Source of the DNA: Sergeia podlipaevii | Taxonomy: Eukaryota > Euglenozoa > Kinetoplastea > Trypanosomatida > Trypanosomatidae | Assembly: GCA_030849805.1 (NCBI GenBank) | Contig: JASANZ010002210.1 | Span: forward strand, 1 to 64,000 | Direction: 5' to 3' | DNA length: 64,000 nt | Shown: piece by piece, positions 1 through 8,917 of the stretch | Layout of the letters: every line of letters starts with the position of its first letter | How positions within the stretch are numbered: the stretch's first letter is position 1 | Position numbers and translations under genes: made by a program | Notes under the pieces: model-generated | Seen by the model: only the letters and a program-made list of their open reading frames with translations | Database searches by the model: none | What the model was told of the DNA's origin: nothing

Positions 1-2
1 AT

Positions 3-1574
3 CGCCGGAGCAACTCACCGATGCCCAAGTACTGCGAGCTCTACCGCACCATCTGCCCAAGCGCTGCCTGCCCCAAGGACTTCTTCCTCAACGCCGTCGA
101 CATGCGCTGCTACCCCGTCGGCACAACTCCTGCTCGCGAGTACAAGGTCATTCTTGCTCAGGTCGTCCACCGCCACGGCGCACGCGCTCCTAACGTCAAG
201 TACAACCAGTCGCTCATCTGCGGCACCGAGTACCCGTGTGGCACGCTGAATGATGCTGGTATCCGCATGCTTCATAGTGCTGGTGTATATTTTCGTGAGC
301 GCTACAACAACGCCACCATTGTTGCGTCGCCGTTCTTCACCTCCGAGAAGTACAACTCCTCGCTCGTGTACACTCGCTCTACGGGGTTACAGCGCACCAT
401 CCAGAGCGCAATTTCATTCCTGCACGGTCTGTTTCCTGATGGTGAAAGCTTCACCCCTGTTGTCTTTTCCGCAAATGCGACGATCGATTATTTGCTGAAT
501 ACGGATCCAATTCCCCCGGTAATGCTCAAGCGGCGGCTTACGGGAGCAGAACTGGATGACATTCTCAATGTTGTCGTAGACGAACACTTCACGTTCGAGG
601 AACTGCAGGCAGCAGCCGCGGAGGCGTACATGGATGGCGCGTGTCTTAATTATGACAAGCGCTCGCAGTGTGCGCTGGATCTGTATGACGTGGCGACCTC
701 CTTCGAGGCAGCTGGCAAGCTGGACGGCAAACCACATCTGAGGGCATCCCTTCGTGGGACTTCTCTTGTGAGCATGCGCTCCTATCAGCACGCCTTCGGC
801 TACAACGCCAGTGTGGTATTGGACCGCAAGCAGGGCACCATGGCGCAGTTTCTTGCCCAGGAGATGATACAAAACATGAAGGACTTTCTCAGCAAGAAGA
901 GGACTGAATTACTGTTTGAGTATAGCACACATGACAGCTTGGTGGCTCCACTGGGTGTCACGCTAGGCGACCAGAGTCCTGAAACGATGCTGCCGCCATA
1001 CGGTGTCACATACCAAATTGAGCTTCTCAAGGATTTTGGTGACGGCAGCCACCACGTGCGTGTGCTGCGTGGCAGCCCGCAGCGCCTGTCTAACGGCAGC
1101 TACGTCTTCATGCGGACCCCCTTCACCCAGCGCTGCATGGACGAGACCGGCCACACGTACACAGTAACCAACAACGTGTGCCCTCTCGAAGACTTTATCC
1201 GCCTCGTCAACGCCACAAAGCCATCCGTGGAGTACGGCTACTGTTACGTCAACCGCTCGCATTATGCGAATATGGAATGCCCAGAGTCTATCGCAGATGG
1301 GAAGGGCGTTCCACACTACTGCCAACTATATCGTATCGCATGTCCCACCCTTTCATGCACTGCCAATTATATTCTCGCTGCAATAAACTTGCAGTGCTAC
1401 GAGCTGGCCCCCACGACGCCTTCAAGCGCTATGCTTGCACCACTGAAAAGCTATGCCGCAAGTCCAACTGTATTTGGTGATCATCGTCGCAGCGGAGTTT
1501 CTATGCAGAAACCTGTGATGGCTGAACAGATCGTTTTGGGGATCGCTGAGGGTGTGGCGGTGCTTTCAACTTAA
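3..1574 (+). CDS. Histidine acid phosphatase, tandem-unit type (5' partial)
   Basis: This is a histidine-type acid phosphatase of the membrane-bound/secreted trypanosomatid family, which hydrolyses phosphomonoesters outside the cell or in endosomes. Counting from the ATG at 21, the phosphate-binding RHGARAP motif is at residues 51-57 and the catalytic HD pair is His304-Asp305. A Cys-rich module (about 390-480) with many N-glycosylation sequons follows. The frame is open back to the window edge, and residues 1-31 before the catalytic domain match the end of the C-terminal Cys module (YCELYR / YCQLYR, then CP..C, then a final CY). I therefore infer that the piece before RHGARAP is the end of an upstream phosphatase unit and that the true start lies outside the window. 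The C-terminus is only weakly hydrophobic, with no convincing membrane anchor. The family is certain; the multi-unit architecture is inferred. Confidence 0.88.
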   Translation, partial: RRSNSPMPKYCELYRTICPSAACPKDFFLNAVDMRCYPVGTTPAREYKVILAQVVHRHGARAPNVKYNQSLICGTEYPCGTLNDAGIRMLHSAGVYFRERYNNATIVASPFFTSEKYNSSLVYTRSTGLQRTIQSAISFLHGLFPDGESFTPVVFSANATIDYLLNTDPIPPVMLKRRLTGAELDDILNVVVDEHFTFEELQAAAAEAYMDGACLNYDKRSQCALDLYDVATSFEAAGKLDGKPHLRASLRGTSLVSMRSYQHAFGYNASVVLDRKQGTMAQFLAQEMIQNMKDFLSKKRTELLFEYSTHDSLVAPLGVTLGDQSPETMLPPYGVTYQIELLKDFGDGSHHVRVLRGSPQRLSNGSYVFMRTPFTQRCMDETGHTYTVTNNVCPLEDFIRLVNATKPSVEYGYCYVNRSHYANMECPESIADGKGVPHYCQLYRIACPTLSCTANYILAAINLQCYELAPTTPSSAMLAPLKSYAASPTVFGDHRRSGVSMQKPVMAEQIVLGIAEGVAVLST

Positions 1575-2302
1575 AAATAGTGACTCATGTATGTGTGAAC
1601 ATATTTCGACTCAAATAATATATATTAAGAGGAGGTTGTTATTGACCCATTTGAAGTTTAAGCGAATGTTTCAATCCTCATGCATCTTTTAGCGAAACAT
1701 AAAGGGCATACGCTGGCACACGTTGCCAATCCACATTTATCATTAACCCCGAAAATGGTTGATGAGTTGTTGTGTATTGCCCATACGGAAGTAACAGGAA
1801 AAAAGGATAAAATGAAGCAGAAATAATATGGATTTTGCATTAACATTTTTTTTTCTTAGTATTCGGCATCAAAAGAACGAATGAAGAAGTAACTACATGC
1901 ATACTGTAGTGGATGTTGTAAAAACATACGCATAAGAACATTTGCACGAAAGCCAAAGAGAAAGCAAGGGCGGCTAAGGAAAAGCAACAAGGTTATTCTT
2001 TTCTTTCATAATTGCTACTACTATATAGTGGTTTTATGTGCCCAGAGTACAAGGGAAGAAAGAGCATGCAATAATCGTTCCTTCATTACTTTATCTTTAA
2101 AAAAAAAAAAAAACGCTTATGAGAGTCTCTTTGACACTATTTTTGTCATTGTTAATACGAAGTGATTTTTGAACTTATCTCGATGTCGCTATTTGCCTTT
2201 TAGAGGCTGTCAAACATGTTTTTTTTCTTTTTGGTCTCATCTCTCTATATACAGATGGGTGTACAAGTTTTGAGTGAGCGTCTGTGAAATCAATGCTGAA
2301 TG

Positions 2303-2333
2303 CGTCTCTCTCTCTCTCTCTCTCCCTCTCTGG
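2303..2333. repeat. CT microsatellite
   Basis: A run of CT dinucleotides with a short interruption, of the kind common in trypanosomatid spacers. It may add to the pyrimidine tract used in trans-splicing, but it lies about 250 bases from the next start. Confidence 0.7.
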
Positions 2334-2450
2334 TTGTTATTATTGGACATATTTTTATCTTGTGAGAAGAAGCAGCCACTGTTAAATAGTTCTTGGCGGC
2401 GCGCGATTATTGATAGATTTTCATAGTGGCGTCTGTGCAGACTCTATTGC

Positions 2451-2540
2451 TATTATTATTATTATTTTGTTATCTGTTTCTGCTGTTTCTTTTTCTGCTA
2501 TATATGAAGGAGAAGAAACAGGAAAATAATAATAATAATA
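2451..2540. repeat. Imperfect inverted repeat upstream of the MAP kinase start
   Basis: A TAT/TTA triplet run (2451-2468) is complementary to an AAT run (2523-2540). Inside it TGTTTCT (2475-2481) is complementary to AGAAACA (2514-2520). The presumed splice-acceptor pyrimidine tract lies in the loop. A hairpin is possible in the pre-mRNA; whether it forms or matters is unknown. Confidence 0.55.
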
Positions 2541-2579
2541 ATAAAGTGTAGCTTTAGATTTCATTGTATCTGAAAAAAA

Positions 2580-3650
2580 ATGGCGTCCTTTGACATAGAC
2601 GGCGAAGTAGAGCAACGATATAAAATACTACGGCACATAGGCAGCGGGGCATATGGAGTAGTATGGTGTGCACTTGACCGGCACACAGGCCGGCAAGTGG
2701 CCCTTAAGAAGGTCTTCGATGCATTTGGCAATCAGCAAGATGCACAGCGCACATATCGTGAAGTGCTACTTCTTCATGCCCTGAAAAGAAATGAACGAGT
2801 GGTTGCAATCCTCAATGTGGTAAGGGCAGCAAATAGTATTGATCTCTACATTGTCTTCGACCTCGCTGAGACGGATCTGACAGTAGTTCTTCGTAAGAAT
2901 ATTCTTCATGATACACACCGCAGGTACCTCACATACCAAATTGTAAAAGTGCTTGCGCAGCTTCATGCAATGCATATCATACATAGGGATCTAAAGCCCT
3001 CTAACGTCTTTGTGAATGCTGACTGCGCGATCAAACTTGGCGACTTTGGCTTAGCACGAACCTTTTCGCCAGGGAAGGAAGGTGAGAGCCCGTTTGTGGA
3101 TCTCACTGAATACATAGCCACGCGATGGTATCGCTCGCCTGAGTTGCTTGTCAAGTCCTCAGTGTACACCACTGCTATGGATTTATGGGCAGTGGGCTGT
3201 ATGGTTGCAGAACTGTTTCTCGGGCAACCGCTCTTTGCAGGTACTTCTACGCTTCATCAGCTTGCGCTTATTGTCGGCGCCACCGGTGAGCCTAGCGAGG
3301 AGGACGTACATAGTCTGCAGGCTGCGGATTCGTGGCAGCTGATAGAATCGCTTCCTCCTACTATTGAATACGATCCGTTGACTGAGCGATTGCGCGGCTT
3401 TGACAAGGATGCTGTAGATCTGGTTACGAAGCTGATCGTGTTTAACCCTACTAAGCGTCTTACTGCCATGGAAGCTCTTCGACATCCATATATTGCCGCG
3501 TTTGTTACCGAGAGCGACTACGTGTCCATTGAACAACAACCCCCTGTAACTCTGCCACTGGCTGATGAGCAGCACTTTAGCGCGAAGGAATACAAGAGCG
3601 CGATCTACGACGTGATCAAGAATGTCTTCAAGCGCCAGACACAACGTTAA
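2580..3650 (+). CDS. ERK7/8 (MAPK15)-like MAP kinase
   Basis: A 356-residue CMGC Ser/Thr kinase consisting almost only of the kinase domain. Visible motifs are the glycine loop GSGAYG, VALKK, catalytic HRDLKPSN (His135-Asp137), DFG, and the dual-phosphorylation TEY at residues 176-178 followed by IATRWYRSPE. The KKVFDAFGNQQDAQRT stretch and the TEYIATRWYRSPE segment are typical of the ERK7/8 (MAPK15) branch rather than ERK1/2. Members of this family work at basal bodies, cilia and the Golgi. The long C-terminal regulatory tail of animal ERK7/8 is missing here. The ATG at 2580 is the only sensible start; the domain begins about 20 residues later. Kinase identity is certain; the subfamily is likely. 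Confidence 0.92.
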   Translation: MASFDIDGEVEQRYKILRHIGSGAYGVVWCALDRHTGRQVALKKVFDAFGNQQDAQRTYREVLLLHALKRNERVVAILNVVRAANSIDLYIVFDLAETDLTVVLRKNILHDTHRRYLTYQIVKVLAQLHAMHIIHRDLKPSNVFVNADCAIKLGDFGLARTFSPGKEGESPFVDLTEYIATRWYRSPELLVKSSVYTTAMDLWAVGCMVAELFLGQPLFAGTSTLHQLALIVGATGEPSEEDVHSLQAADSWQLIESLPPTIEYDPLTERLRGFDKDAVDLVTKLIVFNPTKRLTAMEALRHPYIAAFVTESDYVSIEQQPPVTLPLADEQHFSAKEYKSAIYDVIKNVFKRQTQR

Positions 3651-4253
3651 CTGTGGTGTGCGACACGAGAAGCAAATATATATATATTAGGGGAGAGATG
3701 AAGTTGTGTAGCTACACACGCCGCTCGAAGAATTTGCTCATTTTTGATACAAAAAAAAAAGATATTGGTGTGTTATACTCGGATGTAGAGGCAGCTCTGT
3801 GACTAAGGGAGTTTCCACTTTACTCCGCACAAGCACAAGGAAGGGAGAGGGTGATGAAACTTCTTGCGCTTGTGCTTATGCTGCATGTCTTCCTGGTGTA
3901 CATCTTCTTTTTATTATTATTTTTTTATTGTTATTCGTTCCTTTCTTTTCTATATCAATCCTGTTTTTTCCTGTCTTTTTTTTTGTCTTTTGGTAAACGC
4001 ACATTACTTCTCCATCTACTGGTTCAGTGCTGAAACAAGTAGTGTTGAAGGCAGCAGCATATTCGTCTCATATATTAGCCAGACGGCAAAGTCCCACGCT
4101 AGGTGTAGCATAGTTTGATACATATATATTGATGTTTAAATGCGCAGTCAGTATCGTGTGCATATATACATATATAAAAAAAACGATCTATATTCGTAGC
4201 TGAAGTCATCCAAGAAAAGGGAACATTCATTGATTCTAGTGCAGAGAGGCCGT
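3651..4253. other. Intergenic spacer
   Basis: A T-rich spacer with pyrimidine tracts near 3900-4000. I see no gene or RNA. Short frames here are low-complexity Phe/Leu/Cys translations of T runs. Confidence 0.55.
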
Positions 4254-5789
4254 ATGCAACGCGATACAGGCGCCACCTCACCAAATATTTGCGCTTGGAC
4301 ATTAGGAGAGGCAACAGCCTCCCCGAGAGACGGCAGCGACCTCGAGCATATCGTGCGTGCTCTCTCACGCCGGCTGAAATCATGGTCACTGGAAGAAGAC
4401 GCCGTCATGAGTGCTTGGAGTAGCCTCGTGGTGTCACGCAAGTCGAGGGCTCACCTGCTGTGCGTTGAAAAGCTGTGGAAGCATCAGCAAGAGCTTGAGA
4501 GCGATCTCACTACAGAAGGCGAGCCTGCGGAGGTAGACAAAGAGGTGACTACAGAGCAAGATAGAGCGGATAGTGTAACAGCGGTGGGGGGCCCCAATAG
4601 GCGACAGCAACACAATAAACAGGCACCATCAAAACCTCGCAAGCTGACTCCAAAGGCCGCAGCTGCTTCTACAATAACAGAGGTTGCAGCTCAGGCACCG
4701 TGTGTGGTATCAGTTCCCCGCCGCAAGACGGTGCGGCGAGCGCTTGCGGCGTCTACATCAGGCAGCTCACCGTGTTCAATGTTAGCGACGGCCGCGCTGT
4801 CTCTTGCACTCTCAGGAGTGAAGCCACTGAGTACCGAGCCAAAGGCCGGTTGTTTGATGAATGCAAAGGTTAAGGTAAGGGGAGCTGCCGCTTCTCCCAT
4901 TGCGCCTTTCAGTGAAGCGCAATACTGCGTAGACAAGGAAACAGCAGCTGCAGTGCATCCAACCAAAAACTTGGCGCTCACACCAACAGTGGTGGCCACT
5001 GAACCACGAACACAACTCGCAGCATCGCCATCATCGCCACCTCGGGAGAACACGCCTATCCTGCCCCTCTCCAGATCGTCTTTGCCACCTGGAAAGCAAA
5101 GCCCGAAGTCAAGTGATCTCACTCAAACTTGCGCTGCAGCTCAGAACGAAGTGCTAGAAGTAGTGCCACTCGGTGCAGCGGAATTTTTATCTCCCTCTCC
5201 CGCACTTGAGATTGAAACTGCAGTTCCAAGCCCAGGAGACAGCCCAAGTGGCATCGCCTTCGTCAGCCACATTCAAAGCGACAGTAGCAATAGTGAAGAC
5301 TTTAGTTTTGCTGCGAGCGAAGAATCAGATAGCGTCGCACCTTCAGCTGGTCACATTTCCGCGTCAGGCGCAGTGCTGATTGTGAGACGTAGGCCCGCCC
5401 CTGCACGAACGACAATGCCAATGCGAAGCCCACCAGTAATGATGTCCGGTAATGTAGATCCGCGAGTTCGGTACGAAGCAGGTAACTCCCCGAGTCTGCG
5501 CAAGCCTAGTGCGAGTCCTCCCTTGTCAGTCGGCGTAGGATCTGCACAGCCTTCATCTCAGTTAACTGACTGCGTGCAGTCAGTGACGATGGATAAAACA
5601 CAAACCCCTTGTGGGTCACCGCAGATACAAAACGGGGTAGTAGATGCCAAGGGTACGCCCGAGAGGCAAGTAGCACAAGCCGATGCGTTTCCAACCCCAG
5701 CGGTGCGATCCAGCACAAGGGCCCAGTGTGCTTCCCCCGTGTCAACACTGTCATCAGTCAGTTCATGTCTTCGTGATGTACTTGTGTAG
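4254..5789 (+). CDS. Ser/Ala/Pro-rich hypothetical protein
   Basis: A 511-residue protein I do not recognise. Only the first 95 residues look ordered: a helical region with LEHIVRALSRRLKSW and SRKSRAHLLCVEKLWKHQQEL. The remaining 400 or so residues are low complexity, rich in Ser, Ala, Pro and Thr, with many SP and TP dipeptides that would be proline-directed kinase sites, and a basic RRKTVRR patch near residue 160. No signal peptide or membrane span is seen. The ATG at 4254 is the first one in frame. The long open frame with GC-richer codons than the flanks supports a real gene. The composition suggests a cytoskeletal or nuclear scaffold, but this is a guess. Confidence 0.7.
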   Translation: MQRDTGATSPNICAWTLGEATASPRDGSDLEHIVRALSRRLKSWSLEEDAVMSAWSSLVVSRKSRAHLLCVEKLWKHQQELESDLTTEGEPAEVDKEVTTEQDRADSVTAVGGPNRRQQHNKQAPSKPRKLTPKAAAASTITEVAAQAPCVVSVPRRKTVRRALAASTSGSSPCSMLATAALSLALSGVKPLSTEPKAGCLMNAKVKVRGAAASPIAPFSEAQYCVDKETAAAVHPTKNLALTPTVVATEPRTQLAASPSSPPRENTPILPLSRSSLPPGKQSPKSSDLTQTCAAAQNEVLEVVPLGAAEFLSPSPALEIETAVPSPGDSPSGIAFVSHIQSDSSNSEDFSFAASEESDSVAPSAGHISASGAVLIVRRRPAPARTTMPMRSPPVMMSGNVDPRVRYEAGNSPSLRKPSASPPLSVGVGSAQPSSQLTDCVQSVTMDKTQTPCGSPQIQNGVVDAKGTPERQVAQADAFPTPAVRSSTRAQCASPVSTLSSVSSCLRDVLV

Positions 5790-6362
5790 CCAAATGGCGC
5801 ACCTAGCAGTAGAGATGTAGATTGATTCTCGCACTAGCAACACTCAACACATAGGGGGGGGAGGGGAATGTGTCGTAGAGTCAGTGCTAGAGTGCACAGC
5901 GGATTCGATGTTGTTGTTTTTCCTTTACTACTTACATAGTACTCATGTGTATGTGTGTGTTTCTATTTGTAGGACTCATCCTTTTTCTTTCTTTCTTTTT
6001 TTTCGTACAGTTGACTTATATCATCGTCGCGGTGCGTGAAATGAAAAACAATAACAACAATAATGGCGGGTATTACGTTGCTTCTTTTTCTTTGTGTGTG
6101 TGTTTCCTCTTCTTTTCCTCTCGTTAAGAGTATGAACGGTTCTCTTGTGCATCACCTGCGACAAGGGAAGGAAAAGGGAGGGAGAGAGCGTTGTGCAAAC
6201 TATCATATTTGCTACTGTTTTTTCTCTTCTTGATTGCTTTTTATATGTCTACAAATATACATCCTTTCATTCTGAGAGGAGCATCATCTGCACTTTCATA
6301 ACAACACACACACACATACGAACTGAATAAACACATTGAATATATATAGGGAGAAAGGGTCA
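5790..6362. other. Intergenic spacer
   Basis: Spacer with a G-run around 5853-5865, T-rich tracts at 5975-6005 and CA repeats near 6301-6315. No gene seen. Confidence 0.55.
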
Positions 6363-6956
6363 ATGGGTCAGGGGTTGGGGGGCGGCACACTTGCAGGAGC
6401 AGCGCTTTCCATGGCTTCCGTGACAGCTGGTGTTTCGTTTCCGCAGCACCTCATGATACTGTCCAGTGGCGCAGGTTTAGGCCTTGCTGTCGATTTTGTG
6501 AGTGACATGTGCGCTGTGGAGGGCAAGGTGATCATCCACCGTGAAGTGGTGCTTCACGCAGAGGACATCCTGCGACACGTGTACACGTTTTACGCCCCGT
6601 GCGATACCAACGGTGCCTGTAAGTTCTTACAGCAGAAACATGAATGGCTAGTGCTTGAGTCCCACTCACAGCGCTTCTATACCGTGCAAAAGTGGCCTTC
6701 AACGGGTAATGTCACGATGGATATGCGCACGTCGCTACGCACGGCTAATGACGTGGGACTCATGGCTGCAGCAAGACCGACGCACACGGGGGAAATACGG
6801 CAGCAGCGCGCAGACATGGAGTTTGACATTCCAAATGATGTGCAGGTGGCGTACATGATTGCCTGGCTTCGCAAGGAGGACCCGCGGTGGTCGCTTACAA
6901 CCGAAAATAGTCGACACTTTACTACCCGAGCACGATATGCACTCAACGACTTCTGA
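6363..6956 (+). CDS. Hypothetical protein, possible LRAT/papain-fold, N-terminal Gly motif
   Basis: A 197-residue protein of unassigned family, starting at the first in-frame ATG (6363). It begins MGQGLGGG, which could be N-myristoylated, followed by a Gly/Ala/Ser-rich stretch that is mildly hydrophobic. The middle contains HEWLVLESHSQRFYTVQKWP and the end contains SLTTENSRHFTTRARYAL. The order (a His-containing strand segment, then an N-x-H-F segment near the C-terminus) recalls LRAT-like and related permuted papain folds, where the later motif is usually NCEHF with a catalytic Cys. Here Ser stands in place of that Cys, so a catalytically dead or altered member is possible. This is a pattern impression, not a proven homology. 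Confidence 0.7.
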   Translation: MGQGLGGGTLAGAALSMASVTAGVSFPQHLMILSSGAGLGLAVDFVSDMCAVEGKVIIHREVVLHAEDILRHVYTFYAPCDTNGACKFLQQKHEWLVLESHSQRFYTVQKWPSTGNVTMDMRTSLRTANDVGLMAAARPTHTGEIRQQRADMEFDIPNDVQVAYMIAWLRKEDPRWSLTTENSRHFTTRARYALNDF

Positions 6957-7381
6957 CGTCACCCCGGTGGCAGTGCGTTCTCTCCTTTTATATCTTTTTT
7001 TTTCTTTCATTCGCAGCGTTACTTGCGCAGTTCATTATCGTTTCTGTTGATCACAGTAATACCGCTTTGCCATTCAAAAAAGAGAAGAGGAAAATAAAAA
7101 AGGCCTCTGTTTGGGGAGTAGTTTTCTGTGCATATGCGTATTTTTGATTTATTTGTTTTTTAAATGCGGATGAAATTTATCTCCATATGCTTGTGTACGT
7201 GTCAATATAGTAGTACTGGATAATTTTCCTTTCTTTTTCTTTCCTTTCATTTCTTCGTTTATTTGAAATTTTATGTTGATTTCCGAAAAAAAATTACACA
7301 AGAGGAACACGGCTACACGTGAATAATACGGCGTAATATTCATTTTATTTTATTTTTCCATCTTTTACATATCTCTATAGC
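6957..7381. other. Intergenic spacer
   Basis: A/T-rich spacer with T tracts at 6985-7010 and 7220-7260. No gene seen. Confidence 0.5.
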
Positions 7382-8284
7382 ATGACTTCGATAGGGAAGG
7401 AGAGAGTGCTACAGCGACTAGACCTTGTAGGAACCTCCGCTGGTACAGTCGTGAGTTGTGCTACTTGGTGTGCACTTCATGCACAAGACGCAGATCTCGT
7501 TGTTAGCTGTCTTGTCGATAAAATGAAGGCCACCGCAACCTCAGATTCTACAAGAGCTTCTCTACTATACGTTCTTCATGAGATACTGCTCACCTGCACC
7601 TCGCGAGGTACAACGGACGCCGGCAGACGCGGCGTTCTTGTGGCCATCAGTAAGCGTCTTCCCCCCGCGCTGCAGGCCGTGCAATCCTTGAGCGGCCCTC
7701 TCGCGGAGATGGAGGCATTTACCGAGGCCTTAGGTAAAGTAGCAGAATGGTGGGCAATTCTCAGAGTCTTTCCCGAAGCTTGGGTCGCGGACTTGCGCAG
7801 CAAGCACAGCGCTCTTCAGGATGCAGCAGCCAGCAGCAACACCGGTGTGGCTACGAATAGTGAGGTGAGCGGTCTCACGATGTTGCGAGCTCTGGAGCGC
7901 ACCACGCGTCTTATGGCCCGCTATCAAGCTGCTAAGCAGCAGTGGGCCCGTCGCAAGCACCAGCACAGTTTGGAACTGCAGCGGCAGCAGCAAGGTACAC
8001 CCGAAGGAGACATGGAACCAGCTACAAGTAGCATTACCGATGCAGATCTGGAAAGTGCCTGTGATGGTGCTCTGCGGACACTGGTGCCGCTGCGCAAGGC
8101 TGCTGAGACTAGTCTTGGAGCTGGCAGCTCGCTAGTGGAGTGGTGCGAATATCAACGCGCGGAGCTGGAGGGGCGTGCGCCGAATATGATTCGAGGCATT
8201 GCCAGCTCACGCATGAAGATTGAAGAGGGCCTCGATGAGAAGCCTGGCGCGGATGATGATGATGTGCTTGGGTCTTTTTACTGA
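7382..8284 (+). CDS. CID/RPR-domain protein (RNA polymerase II CTD-interaction-like)
   Basis: A 300-residue protein. Residues 1 to about 125 fit a CID (RPR) helical domain: QRLDLVGTSAGTVVSCATWC, then AQDADLVVSCLVDKM and TRASLLYVLHEILLTC, the last matching the LLYLxNDvL core of this fold. CID proteins bind the RNA polymerase II C-terminal repeat and act in 3' processing and termination (Pcf11, Nrd1, Rtt103, SCAF types). The trypanosomatid CTD lacks canonical heptads, so the ligand here is open. Residues 165-200 form a basic, Gln-rich helix. The tail ends in an acidic ADDDDV segment. No RNA-recognition motif is seen. The domain call is inferred by eye from the pattern. Confidence 0.75.
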   Translation: MTSIGKERVLQRLDLVGTSAGTVVSCATWCALHAQDADLVVSCLVDKMKATATSDSTRASLLYVLHEILLTCTSRGTTDAGRRGVLVAISKRLPPALQAVQSLSGPLAEMEAFTEALGKVAEWWAILRVFPEAWVADLRSKHSALQDAAASSNTGVATNSEVSGLTMLRALERTTRLMARYQAAKQQWARRKHQHSLELQRQQQGTPEGDMEPATSSITDADLESACDGALRTLVPLRKAAETSLGAGSSLVEWCEYQRAELEGRAPNMIRGIASSRMKIEEGLDEKPGADDDDVLGSFY

Positions 8285-8917
8285 TGATTGCTACTTAATA
8301 CATATATGTTTGTGTGTGCGGGCGTGTGGTACGGAAGTATACGCAGTAGTGGGCGTGAAAAAAAATAGAGCAGAAAGTGGCGAGACAGGTGCAAGTGATG
8401 GATGCACACGTATAGAATGAACCGGTGCTACCCACACACAGTTAATACACAATTCTTGTCTTCTTCACTCTCTTCCATTGCATGTGTTTTGTTTGCTTGT
8501 TGTTTGCCAATATATGTGCCCCCAATTGACCACACTTTTCACACTACTGCATCAACTCAGGATCTAGTCCACTTCCTTCTCCTTTTTCTTCTCTCTCTCT
8601 CTCTCTCTCTCTCTCCCCTATCTATCTATCTATATAGATAGCAGCACACCTAAGACAACTTTCCAACATAATAGTTCTATTTTGTTGGATTGTGTATTAT
8701 CGGGCAAGACAGTAGGATAGTGTCGTGAGTGTTGTGAGCCCACTTAGTCACTTATACTTCTCAACTCAAATTTTTCTGCTTCTCTGTACCTCACATCACT
8801 TTACAAGGAGGAATCGGGCGAGCCAAAGGAGGAAGTAGAAAGAAAAAAAAAGGAAGCACAACCACCACAGAAGAAGACAGAGGAATATTACGTATTGTCA
8901 AGAGGGTCTCATTCGTC
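8285..8917. other. Intergenic spacer with CT and TCTA repeats
   Basis: Contains a CT run (about 8589-8615) followed by TCTA repeats to about 8634. A purine-rich stretch (8805-8890) just before the Sec23 start probably belongs to its 5' leader. No gene seen. Confidence 0.6.
8589..8634. repeat. CT run followed by TCTA repeats
   Basis: Compound microsatellite upstream of the Sec23 gene. Its pyrimidine character would suit a trans-splicing signal. Confidence 0.7.

Larger units (their letters stand above)
1575..2579. other. Intergenic spacer between acid phosphatase and MAP kinase
   Basis: A/T-rich spacer with no credible gene. It holds a long A run near 2099-2113, a CT microsatellite near 2303-2333, and a large imperfect inverted repeat (2451-2540) just before the next start. 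The pyrimidine stretch at 2470-2500 followed by AG is the likely trans-splice acceptor. Confidence 0.6.
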
